The notes beneath the pieces are model-generated. The model searched no databases and was not told where the DNA came from. It saw only the letters and a program-made list of their open reading frames with translations. A DNA stretch of 64,000 nucleotides from Chryseobacterium sp. (GTDB lineage Bacteria > Bacteroidota > Bacteroidia > Flavobacteriales > Weeksellaceae), in NCBI RefSeq assembly GCF_008831505.1, contig NZ_CP044507.1, positions 62,001-126,000 of the forward strand. Reading direction: 5' to 3'. Numbering within the stretch: the stretch's first letter is position 1; the number at the start of each line of letters is the position of its first letter. Shown one piece after another: positions 41,444-49,646 of this stretch. A program made the position numbers and the translations under genes.

Positions 41444-43488
41444 GTTGTTCTTTTTTCCAGTTTTAGTAAGAATGCAAACTCCAGCGCGTCTTCTTTCAGG
41501 CTCTCAAAGCGGCCGCTGGCACCTCCGTGTCCCGAGCTCATGTCGGTTTTGAATAAAAGGAGATTGCTGTCGGTTTTCAGCTCTCTTAGTTTCGCTGTCC
41601 ATTTGGCAGGCTCCCAATACTGTACCTGCGAATCGTGAAGACCTGTTGTGATAAGCAGGTTTGGGTAATTCCTGGCCTCCACATTATCATAAGGTGAATA
41701 TGATTTCATATAATGGTAATATTCACTCTCATTTGGATTACCCCACTCATCATATTCACCCGTGGTAAGCGGTATGGTTTCGTCCAGCATTGTGGTCACA
41801 ACATCTACAAACGGTACCTGAGCAATTACACCGTTGAAAAGTTCCGGTTCAAAATTGATTACGGCACCCACGAGTAAACCTCCTGCCGAGCCGCCCATCG
41901 CATATAAGTGCCTGGATGACGTGTATTTTATTGAGATCAGATGTTTCGCGACATCGATAAAATCGTAAAAGGTGTTCTTTTTCTTAAGCATCCGGCCTTC
42001 TTCGTACCATTCGCGTCCCAGGTACTCGCCACCGCGGATGTGAGCAATGGCATAAATGAAACCCCGGTCCAGAAGGGATAACCGTACGTTAGAAAAACCT
42101 GCGTCTACTGTATGGCCATAACTTCCGTAACCGTACATCAGCAATGGAGTATCGGGGCTTTTGGCGGTATCTTTATGGTATACCAGCGAAACGGGGATCA
42201 CAGTTTCACCATCCCGTGATTTGGCCCAAAGTCTTTCCGAAATATAGTTTTCGGGGCTGAAGTTGCCTCCCATTACCTCCTGCTGCTTCAGCAAGGTGGT
42301 TGTCCGCTCTTCCATATCGTATTCGTAGGCTGTCGTAGGTTGTGTCAGGGAGGTGTAACCATAACGCAGTTTAGTGGTGTCAAACTCCAGGTTGAGACTT
42401 ATAAATGCTGTATAGGTTGGGTCAGAAAATTTCAGGTAGTGACTTTCTCCGTTCCGGGAATCGGTCACTTTAAGCCGTAGCAGACCTTCTTTCCTTTCTT
42501 CCAGCACAATGAAATGCCTGAAAATTTCAAAGCCCTCCAGCAGTACATCCTCACGGTGTGGTACAATATCCCTCCAGTGGCTGATATCCGGTTTGGTTAC
42601 CGGTGTTTTAACAAGTTTAAAGTTAAAGGCATCATCAGCATTGGTGATTATATAAAAGTCATCACCAAAATGTTCTACAGAATATTCCAGGTCTTCAGTT
42701 CTGGGCTGAAGGATTTGCCAGGAACCCAGTGGGTCGCTGGCAGAGATAAATCGGTGCTCGTCTGAGAGCGTGCTTGAACTTCCTATGAAAATGTACTCAA
42801 GGGATTTTGTTTTGTAGACGGTTACGTCATACGCCTCATCCTGCTCATGATAAACTTCTTCATCGTTTTCCGGGCTGCTTCCAATCCGGTGCCGGAACAC
42901 TTTGTATGCGCGCAGGTTTTCGTCCTTTCGGATATAGAAGATATATTGGTTGTCTGCCGACCATACCGCTTTACCCGTACAGTTTTCAATGGTGTCAGGC
43001 AAGAGTTTGCCCGTGTTGAGGTCTTTTATCTGAATGGTGTAGATCCTCCTTCCCACGGTGTCGGTGGAGTAGGCTCCCAGGCGGTTATCCGGGCTGGCTG
43101 CGGCGCTTCCGAGGTCAAAATAATCATGGCCTTCTGCAAGCTCGTTGGCATCCAGCATAATCTCTTCCGGGCTTTCAAGGGTGAGGTGTTTCCTGCAGAA
43201 TATGGGATATTCCTTACCTTTCTCATACCGTACAATATACCAATACCCGTTGAAGAAGTAAGGAATGGATTCATCATCCTTTCTGTACCGGGCCTTCATT
43301 TCACGGTAAAGTTCCTCCTGAAGTTCTTCTGTGTCCTTCATCACAAACCCGGCATATTCATTCTCGGCCTGCAGATAAGCAGTCACTTCCGGATTATCTC
43401 TTTCGTTCATCCAGAAATAAGGATCTACACGGCGGTCACCATGGATTTCGAGGATTTTTTCTATTTTCTTTGCTTGTGGGATATTCAT
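41440..43488 (-). CDS. ptrB: Oligopeptidase B, S9 family serine peptidase
   Basis: Cleaves short peptides after basic residues in the cytosol. The 682-residue product has a seven-bladed beta-propeller (about residues 70-400) and a C-terminal alpha/beta hydrolase domain. The nucleophile is Ser534 in YAMGGSAGGLLVG; the His lies in DMSSGHGGASGRF near the end, and FVDVVTTMLDETIPLT is typical of oligopeptidase B. A -7 element TATCTTTG (43506-43513, reverse strand) precedes it. No signal peptide is present. Confidence 0.93.
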   Translation of the reverse strand: MNIPQAKKIEKILEIHGDRRVDPYFWMNERDNPEVTAYLQAENEYAGFVMKDTEELQEELYREMKARYRKDDESIPYFFNGYWYIVRYEKGKEYPIFCRKHLTLESPEEIMLDANELAEGHDYFDLGSAAASPDNRLGAYSTDTVGRRIYTIQIKDLNTGKLLPDTIENCTGKAVWSADNQYIFYIRKDENLRAYKVFRHRIGSSPENDEEVYHEQDEAYDVTVYKTKSLEYIFIGSSSTLSDEHRFISASDPLGSWQILQPRTEDLEYSVEHFGDDFYIITNADDAFNFKLVKTPVTKPDISHWRDIVPHREDVLLEGFEIFRHFIVLEERKEGLLRLKVTDSRNGESHYLKFSDPTYTAFISLNLEFDTTKLRYGYTSLTQPTTAYEYDMEERTTTLLKQQEVMGGNFSPENYISERLWAKSRDGETVIPVSLVYHKDTAKSPDTPLLMYGYGSYGHTVDAGFSNVRLSLLDRGFIYAIAHIRGGEYLGREWYEEGRMLKKKNTFYDFIDVAKHLISIKYTSSRHLYAMGGSAGGLLVGAVINFEPELFNGVIAQVPFVDVVTTMLDETIPLTTGEYDEWGNPNESEYYHYMKSYSPYDNVEARNYPNLLITTGLHDSQVQYWEPAKWTAKLRELKTDSNLLLFKTDMSSGHGGASGRFESLKEDALEFAFLLKLEKRTT

Positions 43489-43590
43489 TTGTTAATAAAA
43501 GGATTCAAAGATAGCTATTTCGCGTGGTAGGCCAGGCATTGCTTATGACAGTGGCTGTGTATGGCTCCGTTCTGTGGTTCACAATCTAAC

Positions 43591-43619
43591 AAAAAATCCG
43601 TCCCAGCCAGGAACGGATT
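43591..43619 (-). terminator. Terminator of the second HemD-like gene
   Basis: Reverse-strand AATCCGT (43613-43619) pairs with ACGGATT (43595-43601), followed by a T tract (43591-43596). Confidence 0.7.
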
Positions 43620-43642
43620 ATACAGCATAATAGCCTAAGGTA

Positions 43643-44383
43643 TTATTTGTTCATATTTCTGATGTACTTCTCTATTGCCATGGTCATAGAAGGAGTTTCC
43701 TTCGTAGGAGCCATCACATTGACCATCAGTCCGGTTTCTTCAGCGGCACTTTGTGTGGTTGGGCCGAAAACAGCGATCTTGGTTTCGCCCTGTTTGAAAT
43801 CTTTAAAGTTCTGATGAAGCGACTTTATACCCTGAGGACTGAAAAATACCAGCATATCATAGTCCTGTATGGAGATATCTGTAAGGTCGGAACAAACCGT
43901 TCTGTACATGATGGCACGGGTCCAGTCTACGTTCGCTTTGTCCAGGATTACAGGTATATCCGGACTTAAGACATCCGAAGATGGCAGCAGGTATTTCTCT
44001 GAAGGGAACTTTTTGAACAGAGGTGCCAGGTCGGCGAATGTTTTTTCGCCAAAACTGATCTTTCTTTTTCTGTAAACAATATGTTTCTGAAGATAATTCG
44101 CAATAGCTTCACTCTGGCAGATGTAACGCATAGAATCCGGTACGCTGAAGCGCATCTCTTCAGCAAGACGGAAATAGTGGTCAATAGCGTTTTTGCTCGT
44201 AAAGATAATTCCCGTAAACTGAGCAAGGTCAATCTTCTGTGTTCTGAGTTCCTTGTTGTCCAGACCTTCCACATGAATGAACGGACGGAAATCTATTTTG
44301 ATTTTTTCCTTCTTCGCCATTTCCAGATAAGGTGAAGATTCACTTGGTGGCGGCTGAGAAACAAGAATAGATTTGATCTTCAT
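43643..44383 (-). CDS. Second uroporphyrinogen-III synthase-like protein
   Basis: The 246-residue protein has the bilobed HemD pattern (FTGIIFTSKNAIDHYFRL in lobe 1; YDMLVFFSPQGIKSLHQNF in lobe 2, then KIAVFGPTTQSAAEETGL). It is longer than the hem-operon HemD at 19418-20092 and differs widely in sequence. It lies 12 bases after a DUF4271 membrane protein, a pairing typical of Flavobacteriia. Whether it is enzymatically active or has a different role is unknown; the operon copy is the more obvious enzyme. Confidence 0.8.
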   Translation of the reverse strand: MKIKSILVSQPPPSESSPYLEMAKKEKIKIDFRPFIHVEGLDNKELRTQKIDLAQFTGIIFTSKNAIDHYFRLAEEMRFSVPDSMRYICQSEAIANYLQKHIVYRKRKISFGEKTFADLAPLFKKFPSEKYLLPSSDVLSPDIPVILDKANVDWTRAIMYRTVCSDLTDISIQDYDMLVFFSPQGIKSLHQNFKDFKQGETKIAVFGPTTQSAAEETGLMVNVMAPTKETPSMTMAIEKYIRNMNK

Positions 44384-44395
44384 ATTAATTTGTGT

Positions 44396-45073
44396 TTAAA
44401 AAAATAATAATTTCCAAAGCGCCAAAACAGGTATAAATTGGAGCGTGCAAATATACAAAAATTTATAATACCACTCGTTGGGCAGAATGTGATTTTTGTG
44501 GAAGATGTAATACACCGTTTTGAATATGAAAACAAAACCGAAAAACGAAATGTAATATATTAGTGCTTCGCTTTTATCAATAGGAAAATAATAATGGCTG
44601 ATACACAATCCCATAAGCACCAGCGAAAGCACGAAGTAAAACCTTGTAGCAGTGAAACAGAAAGCGTTCCAGCGTCTGGAGAAGCCTACGCTCTGGTAAA
44701 ATAGGTAGCTTAGCATAGCTTTAACAAGGTAAAACAAGACCAGGGCAAGAAATGTAAATCCAAACTTATTAAACTGCAGGCCTAAGAATCCGGGCAGTGA
44801 AAGGAATCTGGGCACGGTGGGCACATACTGTGAGATCAGCGCAGCGGCACTAAGGCAAAGTACCAGAGAAACGATGGCCCAGGTAACGATAACATTACTG
44901 GCATCAGCGAAATCCTGCATCAGAAACCGCTTAAGATTTATGCCCCTGTGCAGTGATGACAGCATGAATACGTAAAGAAAGCATGATGCCAGCAGCAGAG
45001 CAATTACCCAGTCATGGCTTTCGGTGAGGCGAAGTTGGTTGGTAAACCCGGTTACTGCAGTTAATTGGAACAT
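44396..45073 (-). CDS. DUF4271 family integral membrane protein
   Basis: The 225-residue protein has about six hydrophobic helices (for example ALLLASCFLYVFMLS, FGFTFLALVLFYLVKAML, FCFTATRFYFVLSLVLMG) and ends in PVLALWKLLFF. These features and the position in front of the HemD-like gene match DUF4271. Function unknown. A reverse-strand TATTTTTG at 45079-45086 sits six bases before the ATG, implying a leaderless or nearly leaderless mRNA. Confidence 0.78.
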   Translation of the reverse strand: MFQLTAVTGFTNQLRLTESHDWVIALLLASCFLYVFMLSSLHRGINLKRFLMQDFADASNVIVTWAIVSLVLCLSAAALISQYVPTVPRFLSLPGFLGLQFNKFGFTFLALVLFYLVKAMLSYLFYQSVGFSRRWNAFCFTATRFYFVLSLVLMGLCISHYYFPIDKSEALIYYISFFGFVFIFKTVYYIFHKNHILPNEWYYKFLYICTLQFIPVLALWKLLFF

Positions 45074-45125
45074 TTATGCAAAAATAGGATTATTTTAAAA
45101 ACATAATGCAGTCTTGATTTTACAC

Positions 45126-45133
45126 TATCTTTG
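45126..45133 (+). promoter_or_regulatory. -7 element for the glycosyltransferase operon
   Basis: TATCTTTG matches TAnnTTTG and ends only 9 bases before ATG 45143, so transcription would start within a few bases of the start codon. Confidence 0.45.
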
Positions 45134-45142
45134 CACCCGGAA

Positions 45143-45859
45143 ATGAAGAAACTCGTTATTATACCTACCTATAATGAACAGGAAAATATCGAAGCCATAA
45201 TTGCTGCGGTGTTTGCTCTTGATCAGGATTTCCATGTCCTGGTGGTAGACGATTCCTCACCCGACGGAACCGCCGGTTTGGTGAAAAAGCTGCAGGAAAA
45301 GTATCCCCATCACCTGCATCTAAGCATCAGGAAAGTAAAGGATGGATTGGGCAAGGCCTACATTCATGGATTCAGGTGGGCTCTGCAGAACGGGTATGAC
45401 TATATATTTGAAATGGATGCGGATTTTTCGCATAATCCTGCGGACCTGCCGCGAATGTTTGAAGCCTGTCTTCAGGCTGATATGAGCGTGGGTTCGCGCT
45501 ACTCCAACGGGGTTAATGTGGTAAACTGGCCTATGGGGCGAGTCCTGCTTTCCTATTGTGCCTCCAAATATGTCCGGTTTATCCTGGGTATTCCGGTTCA
45601 TGACACCACGGCCGGCTTTGCCTGTTTTTCCCGAAAAGTGCTGGAGGAAATAGGTCTGGATAATGTCAATCTCAAAGGCTATGGCTTTCAGGTAGAAATG
45701 AAATTCAGGGCCTATAAAAAAGGGTTTAGGATCGTTGAGGTTCCCATCATTTTTATGAACCGTGTAAAGGGAGAGAGTAAGATGAATGGCGGAATCATAG
45801 GTGAAGCCGTCTTCGGGGTGCTGCATCTGAAGTGGCAGTCATTAATCGGTAAATTGTAA
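45143..45859 (+). CDS. Polyprenol monophosphomannose synthase-type glycosyltransferase (GT2)
   Basis: Transfers a sugar (mannose in the best-studied members) from a nucleotide donor to polyprenol phosphate at the inner membrane. The 238-residue protein has the GT-A motifs IIPTYNEQENI, VVDDSSPDGT, the metal-binding EMDADFSHNP and GSRYSNGVNV, with RVKGESKMNGGI near the end as in Dpm1-like enzymes. There is no C-terminal membrane domain. The start is ATG 45143; a TTG at 45131 lies inside the promoter element. It is first in a run with the DUF4296 lipoprotein, tgt and the permease. Confidence 0.88.
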   Translation: MKKLVIIPTYNEQENIEAIIAAVFALDQDFHVLVVDDSSPDGTAGLVKKLQEKYPHHLHLSIRKVKDGLGKAYIHGFRWALQNGYDYIFEMDADFSHNPADLPRMFEACLQADMSVGSRYSNGVNVVNWPMGRVLLSYCASKYVRFILGIPVHDTTAGFACFSRKVLEEIGLDNVNLKGYGFQVEMKFRAYKKGFRIVEVPIIFMNRVKGESKMNGGIIGEAVFGVLHLKWQSLIGKL

Positions 45860-46233
45860 TGCTGATGAAACGGTTGGTCCTTTTTTGCCTGTTTGGTTTT
45901 TTCCTTTCCTGCTCAGATTATGTGGAAAGGCCGGCAAATCTGCTTTCTGAAGATGAGATTGCTGAAATTGTTGCAGAAATTACCATACAGGAAGAACTGT
46001 TGAGGGTTACACAGAACAGTAATATGGAGAATGCCACGCGTCTTGTACTGCAAAAGTATAAGGTAAGTGCGGCAGATTTTACTGCCAGCTATAAATATTA
46101 TGGCAGCAGCCGTAAACTGGAGTCGATTTTAGAGGAATCGCAGGAGATTATTAAAAAACGTCATCCGAAGGCGGAAGCCTTTATTGAAAAAGAACTTAAG
46201 AAAAATAAAGTGGAAGAAATTCCGCGTAATTGA
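45859..46233 (+). CDS. DUF4296 family lipoprotein
   Basis: The 124-residue protein has a lipoprotein signal (FFLSCS, Cys18), then a helical domain with LLSEDEIAEIVAEITIQEEL and YKYYGSSRKLESILEESQEI, the DUF4296 pattern. ATG 45859 overlaps the glycosyltransferase stop by one base (TAATG), a coupled start. Its tail overlaps nothing; tgt begins one base after the TGA. Function unknown. Confidence 0.8.
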   Translation: MLMKRLVLFCLFGFFLSCSDYVERPANLLSEDEIAEIVAEITIQEELLRVTQNSNMENATRLVLQKYKVSAADFTASYKYYGSSRKLESILEESQEIIKKRHPKAEAFIEKELKKNKVEEIPRN

Positions 46234-46234
46234 T

Positions 46235-47368
46235 ATGCAGCCATTTTTTCAAATAGATAAAAAGTCAGAAGGAAAAGCACGCGCGGGCTTACTCACCACG
46301 GATCACGGGCAGATACAGACTCCCATCTTTATGCCGGTAGGAACTGTTGCCTCAGTGAAGACAGTTCATCAGCGCGAATTAAAGGACGATATCAAGGCCC
46401 AGATTATCTTAGGAAATACCTACCACCTGTTATTGAGACCCGGTATGGACATTATGACAAAGGCGGGCGGTCTTCATAAATTCATGAACTGGGAACTGCC
46501 AATACTTACCGATTCAGGAGGTTATCAGGTGTTTTCGCTCGCTGCCTCACGGAAGATGACTGAAGAAGGAGTGAAATTTAAATCTCACATAGACGGCAGC
46601 GTGCAGTTTATTTCTCCGGAAAAGTCAATGGAGATCCAAAGACAGATTGGTGCCGACATTTTCATGGCTTTTGATGAATGTACACCTTATCCCTGCGGTT
46701 ACAGCCAGGCAAAAACATCTATGGAACTCACCCACCGCTGGTTAAAAAGATGCATAGACTGGTGTGCAGATAATCCCGAAATGTATGGGCACCGTCAACA
46801 TCTTTTTCCCATTGTACAGGGTTCTACCTATGCCGATTTACGTAAAATTTCCGCTGAGGTCATTTCCGAAAGCAATGCTGTGGGAAATGCCATTGGAGGA
46901 CTATCCGTTGGTGAACCCGAGGACGAGATGTACCGCATCACTGATATCGTTACAGATGTGTTGCCCAAAGATAAGCCGAGGTATCTTATGGGAGTGGGCA
47001 CACCCTGGAATATTCTGGAATCAATTGGTCTCGGTATAGATATGATGGATTGTGTAATGCCCACCCGAAACGCACGAAACGCAATGCTTTTCACCTGGAA
47101 TGGTGTTATGAACATGAAAAACCAGAAATGGAAAGATGATTTTTCGCCGCTGGATGAGTTTGGAACCAGTTATGTGGACCGGGAATACAGCAAAGCTTAT
47201 GTGAGACATCTGTTCGTTTCCAAAGAATATCTGGCGAAGCAAATTGCCTCTATCCATAATCTCGCGTTCTATCTGGATCTGGTAAAAGTAGCCCGTGAGC
47301 ATATTATTGCGGGTGATTTCTACAAGTGGAAGGATTCCGTAATGCCGGCTCTCCGCCAGCGCCTGTAA
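46235..47368 (+). CDS. tgt: tRNA-guanine transglycosylase lacking the usual zinc cysteines
   Basis: Exchanges guanine-34 for preQ1 in tRNAs for Tyr, His, Asn and Asp. The 377-residue TIM-barrel protein has DSGGYQVFSLA, FDECTPYPC, GGLSVGEPEDEM, YLMGVGTP and the nucleophile region MDCVMPTRNARNAM. In place of the family CxCxxC zinc motif it has G310-T-S312-Y-V-D315 (LDEFGTSYVDREYSKAY), so all three cysteine ligands are missing, although the downstream His in IHNLAFY is kept. Start ATG 46235 lies one base after the upstream TGA. Confidence 0.93.
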   Translation: MQPFFQIDKKSEGKARAGLLTTDHGQIQTPIFMPVGTVASVKTVHQRELKDDIKAQIILGNTYHLLLRPGMDIMTKAGGLHKFMNWELPILTDSGGYQVFSLAASRKMTEEGVKFKSHIDGSVQFISPEKSMEIQRQIGADIFMAFDECTPYPCGYSQAKTSMELTHRWLKRCIDWCADNPEMYGHRQHLFPIVQGSTYADLRKISAEVISESNAVGNAIGGLSVGEPEDEMYRITDIVTDVLPKDKPRYLMGVGTPWNILESIGLGIDMMDCVMPTRNARNAMLFTWNGVMNMKNQKWKDDFSPLDEFGTSYVDREYSKAYVRHLFVSKEYLAKQIASIHNLAFYLDLVKVAREHIIAGDFYKWKDSVMPALRQRL

Positions 47369-47383
47369 ATATTGAGCAACTTC

Positions 47384-48478
47384 ATGGGGATTGTAGACCG
47401 TTATATCATCAAAAAATATCTTGGAACCTTCGGTTTCATTTTGCTGCTGCTCTCCACCGTCGTTTTGGTAATAGACGTGCAGGCTAAGAAACCGCGTATT
47501 GAAGAGAACGGTTTTCAGCTTTCTGAATTCCTGACCCAGTATTATCCATTCTGGATCATTTACCTTATAATGACCTTCATGTCTATTCTGGTATTTATTG
47601 CTGTGATTTTCTTTACGTCCAGAATGGCCAATAACACTGAGATTGTTGCAATTATAAGCAGTGGCGCCAGCTTTCACCGGTTTGCCAGGCCCTATTTTAT
47701 AACCTCGCTTTTTATAGGTCTTTTTTCACTTGTCATAAACCACTATGTTCTGCCCTGGGCCAATATCCAGAAAAACGAGTTGGAAGCCTATACAATGAAC
47801 GCACGAAAAAGGGAGCAGATTATTGGCAGCGCACCGGTTTCCGCGCAGATTAATGTCAATGAGTACATATTCATTCACAGTTATAACAAGAAGGAAAAAC
47901 GCGGGTCAGGCTTTGCTTACCGGAAATACGATAAAGACAAGAGGCTTGTCTATCAGTTGCTGGCTTCGGAAATGTACTGGGACGAGGCCAAAAAACATTT
48001 TGTGCTGAACAGTTTTCATGAAAAAACAGTCCAAAAAGACGATTCTGAGAAATTAAACAACGGTCCCGAGATTTACCGAAAGTTTGGCTTTCCGCCTGAA
48101 GAACTCTTTCCGGACCAGCTTTTAGGACAAACCAAGACCACTCCGGAACTCATCCGCTTTATAGACCGGGAACGCGAGAAGGGTAACAGCAACCTGAATA
48201 CCTACCTGAACGAACTTTACCAGCGTACTGCCATGCCGGTTTCGGTAATTGTGCTCACCTTTCTGGCACTCTCACTGGCTTCGGAAAAGAAGCGGGGTGG
48301 TTTGGGTGTTAACCTGGCTATCGGGATTGCGCTGGCCTTCATTTTTGTATTCTCGTTCGAAGCGCTTAAGGTAGTTTCAGAAAACAAGACACTTCCGCCG
48401 GCCGTAGCCATGTGGCTGCCCAATATGGTATTTGCGCCCCTGGCGGCCGTACTTTATTTCCGGAGAGCCAATCAGTAA
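47384..48478 (+). CDS. LptF/LptG family permease
   Basis: Inner-membrane subunit type of the Lpt lipopolysaccharide exporter. The 364-residue protein has three N-terminal helices, beginning with the family start MGIVDRYIIKKYLGTFGFIL, a periplasmic beta-jellyroll domain (about residues 130-260) and three C-terminal helices with LNTYLNELYQRTAMPVSVIV. The close relation to LptG (often annotated LptG or YjgQ) cannot be separated from LptF by eye. A TTG at 47372 is a less likely start. It ends overlapping birA by 7 bases, convergent. Confidence 0.9.
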   Translation: MGIVDRYIIKKYLGTFGFILLLLSTVVLVIDVQAKKPRIEENGFQLSEFLTQYYPFWIIYLIMTFMSILVFIAVIFFTSRMANNTEIVAIISSGASFHRFARPYFITSLFIGLFSLVINHYVLPWANIQKNELEAYTMNARKREQIIGSAPVSAQINVNEYIFIHSYNKKEKRGSGFAYRKYDKDKRLVYQLLASEMYWDEAKKHFVLNSFHEKTVQKDDSEKLNNGPEIYRKFGFPPEELFPDQLLGQTKTTPELIRFIDREREKGNSNLNTYLNELYQRTAMPVSVIVLTFLALSLASEKKRGGLGVNLAIGIALAFIFVFSFEALKVVSENKTLPPAVAMWLPNMVFAPLAAVLYFRRANQ

Positions 48479-49188
48479 AGCATCTCTATTTCCTTGTGGT
48501 AAAACTTCTGCAGACCCTCATGCTCAAGTTCAATCCATAAGTTACCGTCTTCATCTGCAGTGGAAATCATGCCATTTTGTCTAATGTTGTCTTTTCGGAA
48601 AACCGCAACCTCATTTCTTTTGTACAGACATGAATTATAGTCCTGCAGAATGCCTTCGGGACCCGCAGTCTCACTGAACCTACCCAAAAGGAAGGTGTAC
48701 ATGCTTTCAGCCACATCAGTAAGGTTAAAAAGCGTGCCCGTCTGCGTTAGAAGGGACCCGGCCCTGGGAAGGTCGCCAAAATCTTCCTGCAGAACATTCA
48801 GTCCGATACCCACAATGTAGTACATACGGTTATTTACTTTTTTTTTCTCAATGAGAATTCCACAAACCTTTTTATGGCTGATTATTAAATCATTGGGCCA
48901 CTTTATTTTCACTTCATTTCGGGTCAGATTGGCGGTAAACCGGCGTATATTAAGTGCGGTATAATAGTTGAATAGTGAATCGGACAGTTTAACAGAGCTA
49001 GCGGGGACAGCCAGTGAAAGGGCAATATTTTTGCCCGCGGCACCTTCCCATCTGTTTCCATACTGACCGCGGCCGTTATTCTGGAAAAAGGTACAGAGGC
49101 CTGCAATTTCAGCGGATCCCGGTCGGAGGAAGTTCACGACTTCGTCATTTGTAGAGCCGCACTGTGGCAGGTAATTCAGCATGGTCAT
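48472..49188 (-). CDS. birA: Biotin--[acetyl-CoA-carboxylase] ligase
   Basis: Attaches biotin to the carrier domain of biotin-dependent carboxylases. The 238-residue protein has the catalytic biotin/AMP loop as GRGQYGNRWEG (GRGxxGxxW), VKIKWPNDLIISHKKVCGIL and VGIGLNV. It lacks the N-terminal helix-turn-helix of E. coli BirA, so it is a ligase only and not a repressor. Convergent with the permease gene and divergent from rsfS. Confidence 0.93.
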   Translation of the reverse strand: MTMLNYLPQCGSTNDEVVNFLRPGSAEIAGLCTFFQNNGRGQYGNRWEGAAGKNIALSLAVPASSVKLSDSLFNYYTALNIRRFTANLTRNEVKIKWPNDLIISHKKVCGILIEKKKVNNRMYYIVGIGLNVLQEDFGDLPRAGSLLTQTGTLFNLTDVAESMYTFLLGRFSETAGPEGILQDYNSCLYKRNEVAVFRKDNIRQNGMISTADEDGNLWIELEHEGLQKFYHKEIEMLY

Positions 49189-49237
49189 TTAAGAAAGTTT
49201 TAAGACTGTTGAGAATGTTAAAGTAAAGAAAAAAGAA

Positions 49238-49245
49238 TAAATTTG
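49238..49245 (+). promoter_or_regulatory. -7 element for rsfS-ftsH
   Basis: TAAATTTG matches TAnnTTTG about 20 bases before ATG 49265. No clear -33 element. Confidence 0.45.
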
Positions 49246-49264
49246 CAGATTATACCAATTTTTA

Positions 49265-49627
49265 ATGAATAACAACACAAATAAGCAAGCACTAATAGAT
49301 AAAATCGTTGATGCGGTACAGGATACCAAAGGAGAGGACATCATGATTTTCGACCTTTCAAAGATAGAAAATTCCGTAGCGGAAACTTTCATCATCTGCA
49401 GCGCAAACTCCAATACACAGGTTTCGGCAATCGCCGGGAATATCGAGAAAAAAGTTCGTAATGATCTTCAGGAACGTCCATGGCATGTGGAGGGTTCCGA
49501 AAATGCCATGTGGGTACTGGTAGATTATGTATCAGTAGTCGTTCATATTTTCCAGAAACACATCCGCGAGTATTACGAGATAGAAGAGTTATGGGGCGAC
49601 GCCAAGATCACCCGCATTGAAGCTTAA
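49265..49627 (+). CDS. rsfS: Ribosomal silencing factor
   Basis: Binds uL14 on the 50S subunit and blocks subunit joining under starvation. The 120-residue product has the family region DIMIFDLSKIENSVAETFII, RPWHVEGSENAMWVLVDY and VVHIFQKHIREYYEIEELWG. It starts the rsfS-ftsH unit common in Flavobacteriia; ftsH begins 19 bases after its stop. Confidence 0.94.
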   Translation: MNNNTNKQALIDKIVDAVQDTKGEDIMIFDLSKIENSVAETFIICSANSNTQVSAIAGNIEKKVRNDLQERPWHVEGSENAMWVLVDYVSVVVHIFQKHIREYYEIEELWGDAKITRIEA

Positions 49628-49646
49628 TATTTTTAAAAAAATTTGA

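Noticed and set aside
42847-43530. Long forward open frame inside the oligopeptidase B gene
   Set aside because: It is antisense to a complete S9 peptidase with intact propeller and active site, and has no domain features of its own.
47021-47677. Long reverse-strand open frame across the tgt and LptF/LptG genes
   Set aside because: It runs antisense to two clearly conserved genes, has no recognisable domain and follows from codon use of the sense strand.
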